Part shown: piece by piece, positions 22,254 to 33,230 of the stretch | Layout: the number at the start of each line of letters is the position of its first letter | How positions within the stretch are numbered: position 1 is the first letter of the stretch | From: Tilletia caries | Taxonomy: Eukaryota > Basidiomycota > Exobasidiomycetes > Tilletiales > Tilletiaceae | Length of the DNA stretch: 64,000 bases | Reading direction: 5' to 3' | NCBI GenBank assembly: GCA_032718865.1 | Contig: JALUTQ010000037.1 | Location: forward strand, 1,240,001 to 1,304,000 | Notes under the pieces: generated by a model | The model's input: only the letters and a program-made list of their open reading frames with translations | Databases searched by the model: none | Told to the model about the DNA's origin: nothing | Made by a program: the position numbers and the translations under genes

Positions 22254-22788
22254 TTTCTACCTGCCTCGCGAAAAAATTCGTCCGGACGAGCCCTTTCCCT
22301 TCCCTCGATTCGAGCGTCTGCCATCCCGGATCGAGTCAGGAAGGATCACCGTACATTCCTTATTCCGGTCGCCCACTCTGTAACGTCACTCTCTCCCCTC
22401 CTCGCTGTTTATTCCCTTCTACTCTGTTCCTCTTCCTCCCTTTCTCACTCGCGCGGGCGCCGATCGTTCCCCAGTCCTCACGCGTCCGCATGTCCGGTGC
22501 CCACTCACTTAGATTTCAATCCGATTCGAGCCCTTCAACAGATGTCTGAAATCGTGCCTTCGACTGTGGAGATCGCCCTGGCACTGAGATGAGCCGCTGC
22601 GTTGAATATCAAAAGAGTGGATATGGCTGGGATTGCCGGACCTTTCGGCAAAGTTGTACGAATCCGTGACGAGTGATACATAGAATAGGTAGAAGATAAA
22701 GACGAATAAGAGGGCGCAACGGCAGATGCCTGGCCAGGGGAGGGTAAACGCAGCAGAGGGCAAACGCAGCAGAGGTGGAAAGCGAAGA
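22254..22788. other. Convergent 3' region between kinase and GH45-like gene
   Basis: Pyrimidine-rich downstream of the kinase. No additional gene seen. Confidence 0.5.
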
Positions 22789-23673
22789 TCAGGACAGTAG
22801 TGGTAAGGAGAAGATTCCGAGCATCATAGGCAGGGAGAAGGTCCACAGCGCCATTGCCGCCAGAGAGGACCCGTCGGCCCGTGGTCGAAGTGCATATCCC
22901 GCCCCAGCCACCCCGGCCGTCGAGGCAGGTCCATCATGGTCGTGCTTGCTGAGTGGGTTGGAGGTATTGGGAACCATGGCCGGATCCGCTAGCAGCGTAT
23001 CGGCGTAGTTGGGACAGGCCAGGGGCATGCCTCGATCCGCGACCTGAGACTGGAAAATCGTGTTATTGAAAGCGGGGTCCGAAGGCAACGGCGGGTCCTT
23101 AGGGCAGCACGCCGAGTCCTCCTGGATCCAATCCGAGCCGACCACCTTGGGGTTGTTGTAGCCTCGCCAGGCTTTGCACGAGACGAAGGAGTAGGAAACG
23201 TTCCAGACGCCGTAGTCGTGTGTGCCCGGGAAGAAATCGGAGGGGATGGCAACGGAGGGCCAGGCGAGGTCGAAATGGACGTACGAGCCCAGCCCGTTCG
23301 GTCCGTTCACGGTGGCGTTGCAGTGGGGCGGGCCTAACGGGCACGAATCGATGACCTTGACAACGATACTGGGCGCGGTTCCGTTCTCCTGTTCTTCCTC
23401 CGAATACGCGATTCCAGCATCGCCAGGGTTGGGATTGTCAATCATGCTGCCTTGCCCAGCCAAGTCGGCAAGGGGTGTTGAAATGAGGGTGAGTTTGGCG
23501 CAGAGACCGCATGCAGGGCCGAACGAGGTCTCGCTGCCGAAGCTTAGGACATTCAAGGCGGCCGAGGGCATCGTCGGTGCATTTCCGACACAGCCGCAGG
23601 CGGCCGTGTAGAAGGTCGGCAAGTCGTAGTGGGTCATCGTCGCCCATCCGGACTCGGGGAGACGCCAGGTCAT
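22789..23673 (-). CDS. GH45/expansin-like secreted, GPI-anchored protein (first exon unresolved)
   Basis: From Met at 23673 the 294 residues include GWATMTHYDLP, YTAACGCVG, FGPACGLCAKL, IVVKVIDSCPLG, NGLGSYVHFDLAWPS and HDYGVWNVSY, the double-psi barrel of GH45 subfamily C endoglucanases and expansin-like proteins. The HFD aspartate, acid catalyst in GH45, is present. The C-terminus has a hydrophobic tail after a Ser/Gly linker, consistent with GPI attachment. A hydrophobic stretch LSLPSALLCLN lies upstream in frame after an acceptor at about 23709, so the signal peptide probably begins in a short first exon I cannot place with confidence. Cellulose or beta-glucan wall modification is the likely role; true hydrolysis versus loosening cannot be told. 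Confidence 0.78.
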   Translation of the reverse strand: MTWRLPESGWATMTHYDLPTFYTAACGCVGNAPTMPSAALNVLSFGSETSFGPACGLCAKLTLISTPLADLAGQGSMIDNPNPGDAGIAYSEEEQENGTAPSIVVKVIDSCPLGPPHCNATVNGPNGLGSYVHFDLAWPSVAIPSDFFPGTHDYGVWNVSYSFVSCKAWRGYNNPKVVGSDWIQEDSACCPKDPPLPSDPAFNNTIFQSQVADRGMPLACPNYADTLLADPAMVPNTSNPLSKHDHDGPASTAGVAGAGYALRPRADGSSLAAMALWTFSLPMMLGIFSLPLLS

Positions 23674-23942
23674 GTTGAGGCAAAGGAGTGCGGAAGGGAG
23701 GGAGAGATTCTGAGCATAAGAAGATGATGGTTAGCAAGAAGAAATGAAAAGGAGAACCAGGTGTCGCATTGGAACCGGAGACTGGAGAGCCGTTCCGCTT
23801 CCATTCCATTTGAGAAACAGCCTGCGAATGGTACCGAAGCCGGCCTTAACCCGCTTAACCCCCTAACCCCAATATTGCAACCTCCATCTCCTCGTCTTCG
23901 CCTGCAGAGAGCCCTCGTCAACATCGTGTCAAGGTGAACGGT

Positions 23943-25347
23943 ATGCCAGCACCGCCGCAGCGTCCGGACGCAAGCCAGCCGAAAAAGGTCAACGAGCTCA
24001 AGCTGAGGGGAGTTCGATGCTGGCTGGCGCTTCAAAGTAAGATGCACCGCCCATTACCTCTCTAATGGGGTCCAGGAAGATGATGATATGATCTCCTGCT
24101 GTGAGTGCAGCCATCTTCCCTCCTAGGCGTACCTCTCGTGGCCTTTCTCTCACCGTAAAGCTATGTCCACAGTCATCGAGGCTGTCGAAGGCGAAGCTTT
24201 TAGGATCGTATCGCAGTACGATGACTGCAGCGCGGCAAGGAGCGAGCGTCTCCATTTGGGCGGAAAATGCGTTTTATATTCATGGCCTGAAGCCGGAGAA
24301 TGGGGCACGACATCATATACATGGGGCTATGACTCTCATAGCGAAAAGAGAGCTTTGGTATGCATCTTATCTCCTGACTTGTAAGCTCATGACTGTTGCA
24401 ATTGCTCGGGGCTGACATCTGCCATGTCTTATTGTCTATTCTGCACACCAGATATTCTCGAAGCCCACAACATCCAGTGAGCTCATCAAATGTGCCTGCC
24501 ATTCGCTGTATGTCAGTCATGAGAAGCTGATGATATTCGCTTCTTATTTATGTAGACGACGATGAAGACCCATCCATAGTCAAGGACGCTGCCAAGCTTG
24601 CGAATTTCGGGGTCGTCGAATGAATATCAATCAGCTGGCCAGCTTGGAATTGCGCGATAAGGAGGGCTCAGACTCAGACTCAGGCTCAGGAAATGGGAGC
24701 AAACCTCGACCATGTATCATCCACGAACAGAACAAGAAAGCAGTCGGACACCTCGATGCAAGGTAAGCACTGGTGCTAGCTGTTCCGTTGGTTATAGGCT
24801 CACGAAAAAGTCGTTGCATATCCTGATAGGCTCGGTGACCGCGTTGGGGACCAAAAGTCGAATGACTACCAGACTTATTCGCTCGACGACCCGGACGTCA
24901 AGCCCTGGATCTTCCGCTTCGTTTGCCTGTCCCGCCTCGGCCTCCAGCTGAAGGGGTTTCTTCCGCACGAGGAATTCCAGGAGCAACTCGAACGTGAGCA
25001 ACGAAACAAGAAACGGACCCAGGAGCAAGCTATTCTCGATGCCCGAGAGTCTCACCTTCTGGTGCGTAGATCACTTCCTCCTTATATCCTCAGTCTCCAC
25101 ACATCTTGCATACCCAGACAAAACTCGTGAATGGAACGCTTGGCTCACATCGATGTACTCCCTGCAGGAAGAGGTAGAACGCATCAAGCGCAAGCGGGCC
25201 ACCCTCGATGCGCAGATGCCTGGAAGCAGCCAGGCGGGCGGGAGCTCCAGCTCGCAGGTCAATGTCAAGCCAGAACCGGACCGCGTGCCCTTCGACTTCA
25301 AGGACGGCGGCCGTTCGATGGAGGACCCGCTCGTCATTGACGACTGA
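23943..25347 (+). pseudogene. DUF7918-like protein, paralog C, divergent and frameshifted
   Basis: Six exon positions match the family: 23943-24036, 24173-24357, 24452-24476 (25 nt), 24556-24762, 24830-25061, 25168-25347. Family blocks are recognisable but divergent: LRGVRCWLAL, IEAVEGEAFRIV, the microexon IFSKPTTS, DDDEDPSIVKDAAKLANFG, FRFVCLSRLGLQLKGFLP, coiled coil, and FDFKDGGRSMEDPLVIDD. In exon 4 the frame hits TGA at 24621 just after ANFGVVE, and the remaining similarity continues one base out of frame. Summed exon length is also one base short of a multiple of three. A one-base deletion near 24600-24625 is the simplest reading; unrecognised splicing is less likely. Unlike the others, it stands alone in the inter-arm region. 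Confidence 0.7.
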
Positions 25348-25845
25348 CGACTCGCTACCCTTTCAGATGTCGGCCATCTTACTTCGAGCGCTGCACAACC
25401 ACGCGCCGGTCTTAAGTCCACCTACGTCCTACCTCAAGGTTCAACGCGGTTCGACCTTTCTTTTATCACGACACATCACAGTTTACACAGCCACATTCTC
25501 CTTTGCCCCGTTTGTCGCATTTCCCTGCTTTTCACATTGTATTTTCATCGTAATGCTGCTCGCCTGCTCACCTCACTCTCAGTAGAAAAAACTGTGGAGG
25601 ATTGGTGGAGAAATTGCCCAAATGGACCGTTTGTGTAGCCTCATTGACTCAGGCGTGTCTATGCGGTCGCGGCAACGGCGTTGCCGCAGTGTCACGTGGC
25701 AAATTTATCGGCCGAGATGAATTCAATCAGAGAGCAGACAGAGACACCGCGATAGACAGACAGCCTGAGAACACTTGTAAGGAGCTACCCGGACTGCCAC
25801 CTCCGCAGGGGACTTAGACGAAATTGACCGAATCCACCACTCACA
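25348..25845. other. Intergenic, no gene seen
   Basis: Region between paralog C and the Fot1-type element; only short frames without similarity. Confidence 0.5.
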
Positions 25846-28800
25846 TACAGGGGGGGGACATCGAGTGGGTCAACAAACAAAAGATTTTAACGTGGCACAC
25901 CATCCCACTGGACAACCAATGCATAAACACTTAGCACTCCAAAGGAAGATATTGTTTTCTACTGACAGACCTACAAGCTCCCGCTTCTTTCGCTGCCTCA
26001 TGATGTGTGGTTGTCGACTTCGTTTTTGGACTGAAGAATTGTACAGTTGGTTTTTGTTTTTGCCATCGAGTGGGTCAATCGAATCGGGTGATCGATCATC
26101 TTCCTGAGGAGAAATTAATTTCAAAAGGCTGGCCCGAGCGCACGAAAAAAAAAAGAGTGGTGTGGTGCGCTCATGCACTTCTGCATACCCAATTACACTC
26201 AACCCAATCCTCTCTCCTGCCAGCCCCTCCCCTCAAGAGAACACGAAATGCAGCCCGTCGCCACTACTGCTTCTACTACAGGCGATGATCGCGAGACACG
26301 GGTCTTAGCTGGTGTTGCCCTGGTAAACAACGGTCTTTCTTTGCACGAAGCAGCACGCATTTCGGGTGCACCTCGAGAGACAATCAGACGTCGACAGAGT
26401 GGCACCCTCGCCCGCAATGCAACGGAGAACGGTAGACAGCGTCTCACTGATGGCGAAGAAGCAGGTCTCGTCAGCTTCATATTGGAAATGGAGCAGCATG
26501 GGTTTCCTTTGCGGCGCGCAGACGTAGAGCATTCAGCCATGGCACTTGTTGCGAGCCGCTGGGATGGCGCGACTGTGCCTCCCCCGCTGGGCGAGCATTG
26601 GTTCGATCGGTTTATTCAGCGCCACTCGGAGGAGATAGGCTTTCGAACCAAAGAGACTCTCTCTCGGCAGAGGACCAAAGGACTTTCCAGGGTCAATGCC
26701 AATCACTTCTTTCAATTGGTATGTGTGGTTTATGTTCAGGTCTTGGCCTAGTGTCCCAATTTCCTTTTTGCCGCTGTCTCTGCTCTTCAAGCTTCAAGTC
26801 CATTAACCTTTGCTGATCCATTATTATCCCTTCCTATCCATCTCTGCTCTGTTCTGCAGTTAGAGGGAACGCTCACACAGCACAATATAAGCCCTTCCAA
26901 CATTTATTCCATGGACGAGACGGGAGTTCAGATTGGTGTCTGCTCGAAGCGGTTTAAGTACGCGGGCTCTTCCAAGCCGCGGAAGGAGCTGGTGACGGCC
27001 AAGAGGGGTACGTGTCAATACAACCATTATCTACTACACATGCTCATCGGAGCCACTGTGTAGTGATGGCTGAGCTCCGCTGCGGCGCTGCCAATATACA
27101 TCAATTTATAGCGCTGACTTTCTATTGTTGCCTATTTGACTTTGTATGCTTGCAGATGGCTCTCAGGAGCTTACAACAATCATCGAGGCGATATGCGCCG
27201 ACGGATCTACCTTGCCGCCTACGTTCGTTTTTCAAGGGCAAATGCTATGATGCGACGCTGTGCCTCGACGCGAAGGAGGTCGCTGTTTTTCACTTCGAGC
27301 GAGTCTGGGTGGACCAACGCCTTGATCACCCAACGGTGGTTCGAGAAAGTCTTCCTCCCCTACAGCCTCGTCAGGTCAAGTGGGGGGGAGCTCGTCTGTT
27401 GATCATGGTGAGATTCCACAATAAGAAATTTAGGCAATGCCTCTATAATGTCTGCAGCTGCAGAGGTTTGTAGACCGATAAGACTGATCCGATGCTCTTA
27501 TGTTTGTTATGCTTAGGATGGTCACTCTTCGCACTTCACTCTCGAGATGCTAAAGCTCGCTCAGCAGCACAATGTGCATGTGCTGTCGCTGCCTTCTCAT
27601 AGCACGCACGGAATGGCACCTCTCGACCGGACGTGTTTCTCTCCGCTCAAGGTGGCATGGGCGGAAGCCCAGCGAATGGAATTCTTTATGACAGGCGTGG
27701 TGCGCAGAGACGATGTTGTCAGGTCAGTAACATTGAAGCTTGAAGCCTACAGCTGCCTAAAGACATGTTCAAACGTCGAAGCTGTAGGCTTAATTGAACG
27801 CCGCACAGACGCGATGGGCTAACTAGTATTGTTTGTTTGTTTACTGTTTAGACTCTACGAAGAAGCGCGTCTAAAATCAATGACACCAGCTAATGTCATT
27901 GCAGGCTACAGGGCCACAGGCATCTGGCCGCTCACGGGCGTCGCGGCTATACCAGCCGCTATGTTTGCTGAGACGCAGCTCAGCGAAGCAGAGCTCGAAG
28001 AGGCGGAAAGCGATGCATGGTTGTCGGACAGCCTTGCCGAAGCACTGTGGGACCTACTTCCAGTCCTTCGCTCTCGGCGGGCCAGGGAGACAGTGGTGCA
28101 AGCATCGCGTCGCATCCGAGAGGCATCGGCGGAAAAGCTTCTCTTCAAAGACACAGTCGAGAAGCTTCGGATGCACGCGGCGAGCTTAAAGGCAAAGCCT
28201 AGGGCATTTCGGGTGGCGGAGAAAGGTTACGGGCAGGCTAAGCTTTGGACTCAGCCGGAGTCTATTGCAGAGATGGAGGCAGCTAGGGCACACAAGCAGC
28301 AAGAAGAAGCCCGCCTCGAGCAGGTGCGAGAGGAGAGGGAGCTCAGGAGGGAGCAGAAGGAAATTGAAGACGCGGAGAAGAAGAAGAGGCAGGAGATCAA
28401 GAAGGCGGAGGCACTGGCCAAGAAGATAGAGAAGGAAAGGGCAAAGAAGGAGGCGAAGCAGGCGAAGGAAGCAGCGAAGGAAGAGGCGAAGAGGGCAAAA
28501 GAGGCAGCGGACCGGGCCAAGAGAGTGGAAGAGGAGAAGGCGAAGAAGGAACGCGAGGCTCTGAAGCGGAAGGCAGCGGGAGATGGGGTGGACGCGAATA
28601 AGCCGAAGAAAAGATCGAAGAAAAATTGGCCTTTCAAACTCTAAATCGCCCACTGCCGATCCCAAAAGTTCGTCCTCCGAACCCTCCAATCCCCTCGTAC
28701 TTCAACCCACCCAGCTCGCCAACCAGTAGCTCAAATAACCTCAATACACATGCCTCTTCTTCTTTGATCACTGTTCTACCAGCCCTTCCTCTGCTGCGAC

Positions 28801-29076
28801 ACCGCTTGTTTGGATGGATCTGGCGTGGTTGGTGTCTGAAAACGGTGTACAATTTTTTCTCAATGAATCTCGAAATCTCAGAACGACCTCACTCTCTTCA
28901 CAGCACCATAGCTCCGCCATTAGCAAGGCAATCACACCTAAAACTTGCACGGCGAAGTCGTAGTGGACTACAGAGTAGAATGCATGTCTTTGTAGCTTTT
29001 CAAATTGTGTTGTGTGAGAGTTATGGTCTCTGACCCACTCGATGGCGGTTGACCCACTCGATGTCCCCCCCCTGTA
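25846..29076 (+). mobile_element. Fot1/pogo-type (Tc1/mariner superfamily) DNA transposon
   Basis: The element spans 25848-29074 between TA duplications (25846-25847, 29075-29076). Ends are inverted CAGGGGGGGGACATCGAGTG. The GAGTGGGTCAA motif recurs once internally on the left (about 26067) and as a tandem unit on the right (about 29032-29065). It encodes a transposase with a CENP-B/Tc5-type N-terminus and a DDE_1 core. The transposase has two apparent frame breaks, so this copy may be inactive. Confidence 0.88.
26248..28644 (+). pseudogene. Pogo/Fot1-type transposase, frame broken in the DDE region
   Basis: Exon 1 (26248-26718) has a helix-turn-helix start (GLSLHEAARISGAPRETIRRR) and a Tc5/CENP-B second HTH (WFDRFIQRHSEEIGFR). 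Exon 2 (26870-27007) has the first catalytic Asp (SMDETGVQIG). Exon 3 (from 27156) continues with CADGSTLPPTFVFQG, then shifts frame near a T5 run (27228-27232), continuing as TSSESGWTNALI and WFEKVFLPY. It shifts again at a G7 run (27382-27388) into LLIM, which splices to exon 4 (27517-27722) with DGHSSHFT, the second Asp, and APLD. Exon 5 (27852-28644) ends in a long Lys/Glu/Ala coiled coil. Splice sites are clean, so only the two single-base shifts prevent a full protein. Confidence 0.8.
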
Positions 29077-30300
29077 CCTGACCCCTCGTCACACTTCATC
29101 CTCGCACCTCGACCAAACTCACGATGAGCACATACGCATACTGTCATCCTCTCAAGCATCCTATCTGCGCGCTGCTGCTTGGTTAGTTCGGAGGATTGCG
29201 TCCACTGACCTCCTCCTCTTGTCTCCGCAGTGCGCAGTATTCAAACTCCTCACATCCAGCTGACAGCTCCCAAGTCCCACTTTTTGTTTCCTTTCTCATA
29301 CAGCTAACATCTGCTACACTTCCGCTTATCTTCTTTGAGCCCTTTGCCTCTCGCGCCCAACACGACGCGTACCTAGATGTCGCTGCTTGCTCAATGCTCT
29401 CGTCTTCCTTGTCCTCCCCTTCTGCATTCCTCTCACAGGTCACAACGTCTACTTGCTTCTCTCCCTTTGCAGTTTGCCTTTCTTACACCGATCGCAGGGC
29501 CCTCCACAACTTCAAGGTATGTGTGCCCATCCACCTTCGGCTGCCGCAGATCTTCTCACTCACTCACTCACTCACTCACTTCTCGTTCACGTTGACAGAC
29601 TCATCAACCAGGCTAGCCATGACCGGTGTTCTCCTGCAATCTCGAGCGAGCCGCTGTCGGTCCTCCGGCCTCCCACTTACACAGCACACTCGTTCTCACT
29701 TCTCGAGCCAGAAGAACGTCTTTCACCTATTCATTGTTGGCACTTGGCATAGCATTTATCTGCAATCCACTTCATCGTTTTCAATGTCCAATATGCTGTC
29801 TGAAGGCTGAGAGTAAGGAGCAGAAGCAAGCTAGAAATGTACATAGGTAGACAGTGGTGGATTGCGGTCTATTTCGTCTAAGTTCTGTGTGGAAATGGCA
29901 CTCCGGGTCGCTCCTTGCAAGTGTGCTCAGGCGTGTTTGTGCACGCCGCGGCTTCTGGCCATTGAGCAATTCATTACGGCCGAGAGAGCATCACGTGAGC
30001 GACATTACAGCACACACACACGCCTGAGTTTCTGAGGCTACCGTTTGTGGGGCTTTTGTGGAGCATCCGTGGAAAGCAAACCGCAACCCCTGCCAAAAGC
30101 TGATCTGGCACCTTTGCCACGTGAGTGTTGTCCAAATTTGCGTTGCGGTTGACAATCTAGTCGCCGAGCATCGAAAACGACCACGTGGAATTTTTTTCAC
30201 CACCTTCAAAACAGTCACACACCAAAAGGGAGCATAACGATCCTCATTAAATAGACGCAACAACGCCGTTTGAGGCAAAACTTACGCGAGAGAGGGCATG
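29077..30300. other. Non-coding stretch with simple repeats
   Basis: Contains a CTCA tetranucleotide run (about 29556-29580) and a small inverted pair, CTCAGGCGTGT near 29928 and ACACGCCTGAG near 30021. Several open frames on both strands show no recognisable protein; a short spliced gene near 29124 cannot be excluded. Confidence 0.4.
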
Positions 30301-31019
30301 CTGATGAGGTTGAGTGACTGTGGATGGCTACAGGAGCGCGTGAGAGCGGGAGTGCGGAAGGGGAGGGGGCAAGGGGAAGGCGTGCGTGCTGGGCCTTGGG
30401 AGCACACACAGGCGCTTTCCACTCATTTTTACTGTCGGGCAAAAAGCGCGCTAAGCCACATTTAAAGAGTGAAGTTTGGTGGAGCTTTCGTGGAGCTTTC
30501 GTGGAGAAAAAAGTTCATTTTGGAGGTTTCGTGGAGACTCCACCAAACCTCCACGAACCATCCACATTTTTTTCTACTGAGCCTCACTCAAGTATCTCAA
30601 GCTCCAGCCTCATCGCTTCAAAGCCTCGACGTGGAGAAATAGTGTCAAAGGAGCGCGAAGATGTGACAAGTCAATTTCAGTTGTTTGCGTGGGGAGGGAG
30701 AAGTATTCTGTTCACCGTAACAAGCGAGGGTTGCTGAATTTTCGAAGGGGAGCGCACACGGTAGTCTGCAAGCGTTACGTGCTCCAGCATGGAGAGCAAG
30801 AAGAACGCCCGTCCCTGATGCGTGATGCATGATGTCCGGTGATGGTTGAGTGACTGTGGAGCAAGGTGAAGTGGAAAGACGGGGGGTTGCGGATGGTGCT
30901 TCGAGGTAGGAGAGAAGAAGGGTGCCTCAATGATGGTCGACAGACGAGATGGCTTGATCGCCGTTCAGAGCGTGTCGATGTTATACGACGTATGTCGAGC
31001 ATGACGCCCGGTAAATCGC
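30301..31019. other. GTGGAG-rich stretch with hairpin and a direct repeat
   Basis: TTGAGTGACTGTGGA occurs at about 30310 and again at about 30846. Between them are repeated GGAGCTTTCGTGGAG units and a hairpin (30522-30552). No gene seen. The second half is probably SCD6 3' sequence. Confidence 0.45.
30522..30552. repeat. GTGGAG hairpin
   Basis: GGAGGTTTCGTGGAG, one A, then CTCCACCAAACCTCC: a 15-bp stem with one mismatch and a one-base centre. Confidence 0.7.
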
Positions 31020-32990
31020 TCAACCACGCATGCCTGCCACCTGCGCAGGTCCAGCTGGACCACCGCGGTATCCACCCCTCCCACGTCCTCGTCCACGCCC
31101 ACGTCCTCGACCGCCAAATCCGCGGTCCCCTCCGTTGTGACCACCACCGACGGCAGCGCCCGTGTCGCCAAAGGTCATCATATTCTTGCGCTCCTCCGCC
31201 ATACGGTTCGCTCGCGCGCCTCCAAAGGCTCCTCCACCTCCTCCGCCGCCCATACCTCCGCCTCCATCGCGTCCTCCTCCTCCTCCTCCTCCTCCTCCTC
31301 CCATACCTCCTTCGTAACCACCTCGTCGTCCACCTCCACCTCCGCCTCCACCTCCGCCGCCACGACCACGTCCTCCACCGCCGGACGAATGACCACGTCC
31401 CGCACCGGGCGTGACGCGTTCGTAGCGCTCCTTGACTTCCGAACTGATGTCATCGAAGAAGGACGACTTCTTGTCGTACAGCACGCCCGGGCTGGCACCT
31501 GGGATGGAGCTGAGGGGTGCGGGAGGGATGGAATCGAGCAAGTCAGACACGCCGTTCAAGCCTTGACCGTTCGTCGAAGCACTGGCTGCAACACCATCGC
31601 CGCCGCCGTTCTGCTTGGAAGCAGCCTCCTTTTCCTTCTGGAATCGAGCATTGGCGCTCTCGAAGTCGAACTCTTCGTTGAGAGCCGCACCCGCGACGGG
31701 CCCAAGACCGGTGTTGGGTTGTCGGAACACCGAGGCTCCGTTGGCCGAGTCACCCGCAGGGAGGTCAGAACGGTTCTCACGTGCGCCTCCACGACCTCTG
31801 TGGCCGTTGCGACCTCCGCCGCCTGCTGGGGTCTTAGAGGGGGACTGCGCAGGGTTAGCGTGGTGCTGGGTCGTCTGGGCCTGGTTCTGTGCGGCTTGCG
31901 CTGCGGCGTGAGCGGCGGCGGCACGAGGCACGGCGGGCAGAGCGTGCTTCTGCTGAGCCTGGGCCTGACCTTGACCTTGGGCTTGGGCTTGAGACGAAGC
32001 TGCGACAGTTGGCGCAGCGGGTATCACGGCAGGTGCTGGCTGAGGCTCTTGTGCGGGCGTCTGGGCTTTGCTTTCGCGAGCAGCAGTAGGCGCTGAAGGC
32101 GGCGCATCAGCTTGGGCTTGCGTCGGTGCAGACACTGGTGCTGGCGAGGGGGCCGCGACTGGAGCTGGGGCCGGAGCAGATGCAGTCGCGACAGAAGGAG
32201 CGGGCGCTGGGGAAGCTTCGGGCTTGGGCTGCTGTGCTGGCTGTGCAGATGCAGCCTGAATACCCGGCTGAGATTGAGCAGAAACGTGGCTTGGTGTAGC
32301 TGGCGAGGGCGCGCCAAATGGATTTGGGCCGGGTGGGCCGAACCCTCGTGGACCGGTGCCGGGAGGGCCAAATGCGCCAGGCGGCGGAGGTGGGCCGCCA
32401 AACTGGCCTCCATGCATAGGAGGGGGTCCGAGGTCGAACCCTGGAGGTCCAAAGGGACTCCTTCCGGGAGGGCCAAAGGGTCCGGGTGCTTGTGGTCCAC
32501 TCGACTGCAGATAAATGCGGTGAAAATTCAGCATTCAACTATCTTCTTCGAATCATTCTGTGTGGGTGATGAATGTGCTTACCCCGAGAATGGCAGGGTC
32601 GTGGAACTGGGGCGGAGGCGGGGGTGGCTGATGCCGTGGCGGAGATGGATCGTCGATCTTGAGGTCCTTTACATCGGCGGCCCGGAAGACGATGTACTCG
32701 TACAAGTTTGCGTTGGGCGGGATCTCGTCGTGGGCCCGATTCTGAGCTGCGAGTCGTCCCTCGGTGCCCCAGCTGCGCACCTTCTCGAGGGAGATGGTGG
32801 CCTGTGCGGGGTCGACCTGTGCGAGCAGACCCTGGTAGCGGATGTCGGAGCGGGAGATGAGGGAGATGAGGGCACCGATCAGATGGTTGGCCCCCCCACC
32901 GGCAGCTGCTCCCTGTGCGGCTGCCTGCTGCGGGTCGTTGCTGTTGCTGTTGGTGCCGAGGCCTGCTGGCGGTGGCTGCGGCGACGCCAT
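31020..32990 (-). CDS. SCD6: Scd6/Lsm14 family mRNA decapping and translation repressor
   Basis: Exons 32990-32583 and 32504-31020 give 630 residues. The first exon holds the LSm14 domain: LIGALISLISRSDIRYQGLLAQVD, ATISLEKVRSWGTEGR, EYIVFRAADVKDLKI. A long Pro/Gly/Ala/Gln-rich linker follows. Then come an FDF-type motif (NEEFDFESANARF), an FFD box (KKSSFFDDISSE), a TFG box (ERKNMMTFGDT) and two RGG/GGR blocks at the C-terminus. This is the complete Scd6/Rap55/Lsm14 plan. These P-body proteins bind eIF4G through RGG and Dhh1 through the FDF/TFG region. The protein is long because of the linker. It is divergent with CDC37, 240 bp apart, so the two share a promoter. Confidence 0.93.
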
Positions 32991-33230
32991 GGCTGTTTCC
33001 TGCTTGCTGTTTCCTTGTCTGCGTGGATGGTCGTGGTGGAAGCCAGGCAGGATGCATTCCCCCCTTGCGAGAGCGAGGATCGTCTGAGCACTGCCCTGCA
33101 GCGACACCCTGTTGCGAGAATATGCATGGACCCACCCACCCCGACCTTCCACATGTACATAGAAGAGCGACCTGCTTCTCAACCACCACCTTCACTTGGT
33201 AGCATTCATACATACATACACAGAGTGACG

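Noticed and set aside
22789..23673. True cellulase assignment for the GH45-like gene
   Set aside because: The fold signature is clear, but only one catalytic residue can be placed, so hydrolase versus expansin-like activity was left open.
24608..24640. A tiny intron removing the TGA in paralog C
   Set aside because: The only GT-AG pair would give an intron of about 20 nt, far shorter than any other intron in the window.
28186..28689. Minus-strand Leu-rich frame opposite the Fot1 transposase tail
   Set aside because: Leu-rich only because it reads the complement of Lys/Glu/Ala coiled-coil codons.
29556..29580. CTCA repeats as a possible CRISPR-like array
   Set aside because: Plain tetranucleotide microsatellite with no spacers, in a eukaryotic genome.
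29196..29810. A 204-codon plus frame after the Fot1 element
   Set aside because: Ser/Leu/His-rich composition typical of CT-rich DNA, no domain, and simple repeats inside it.
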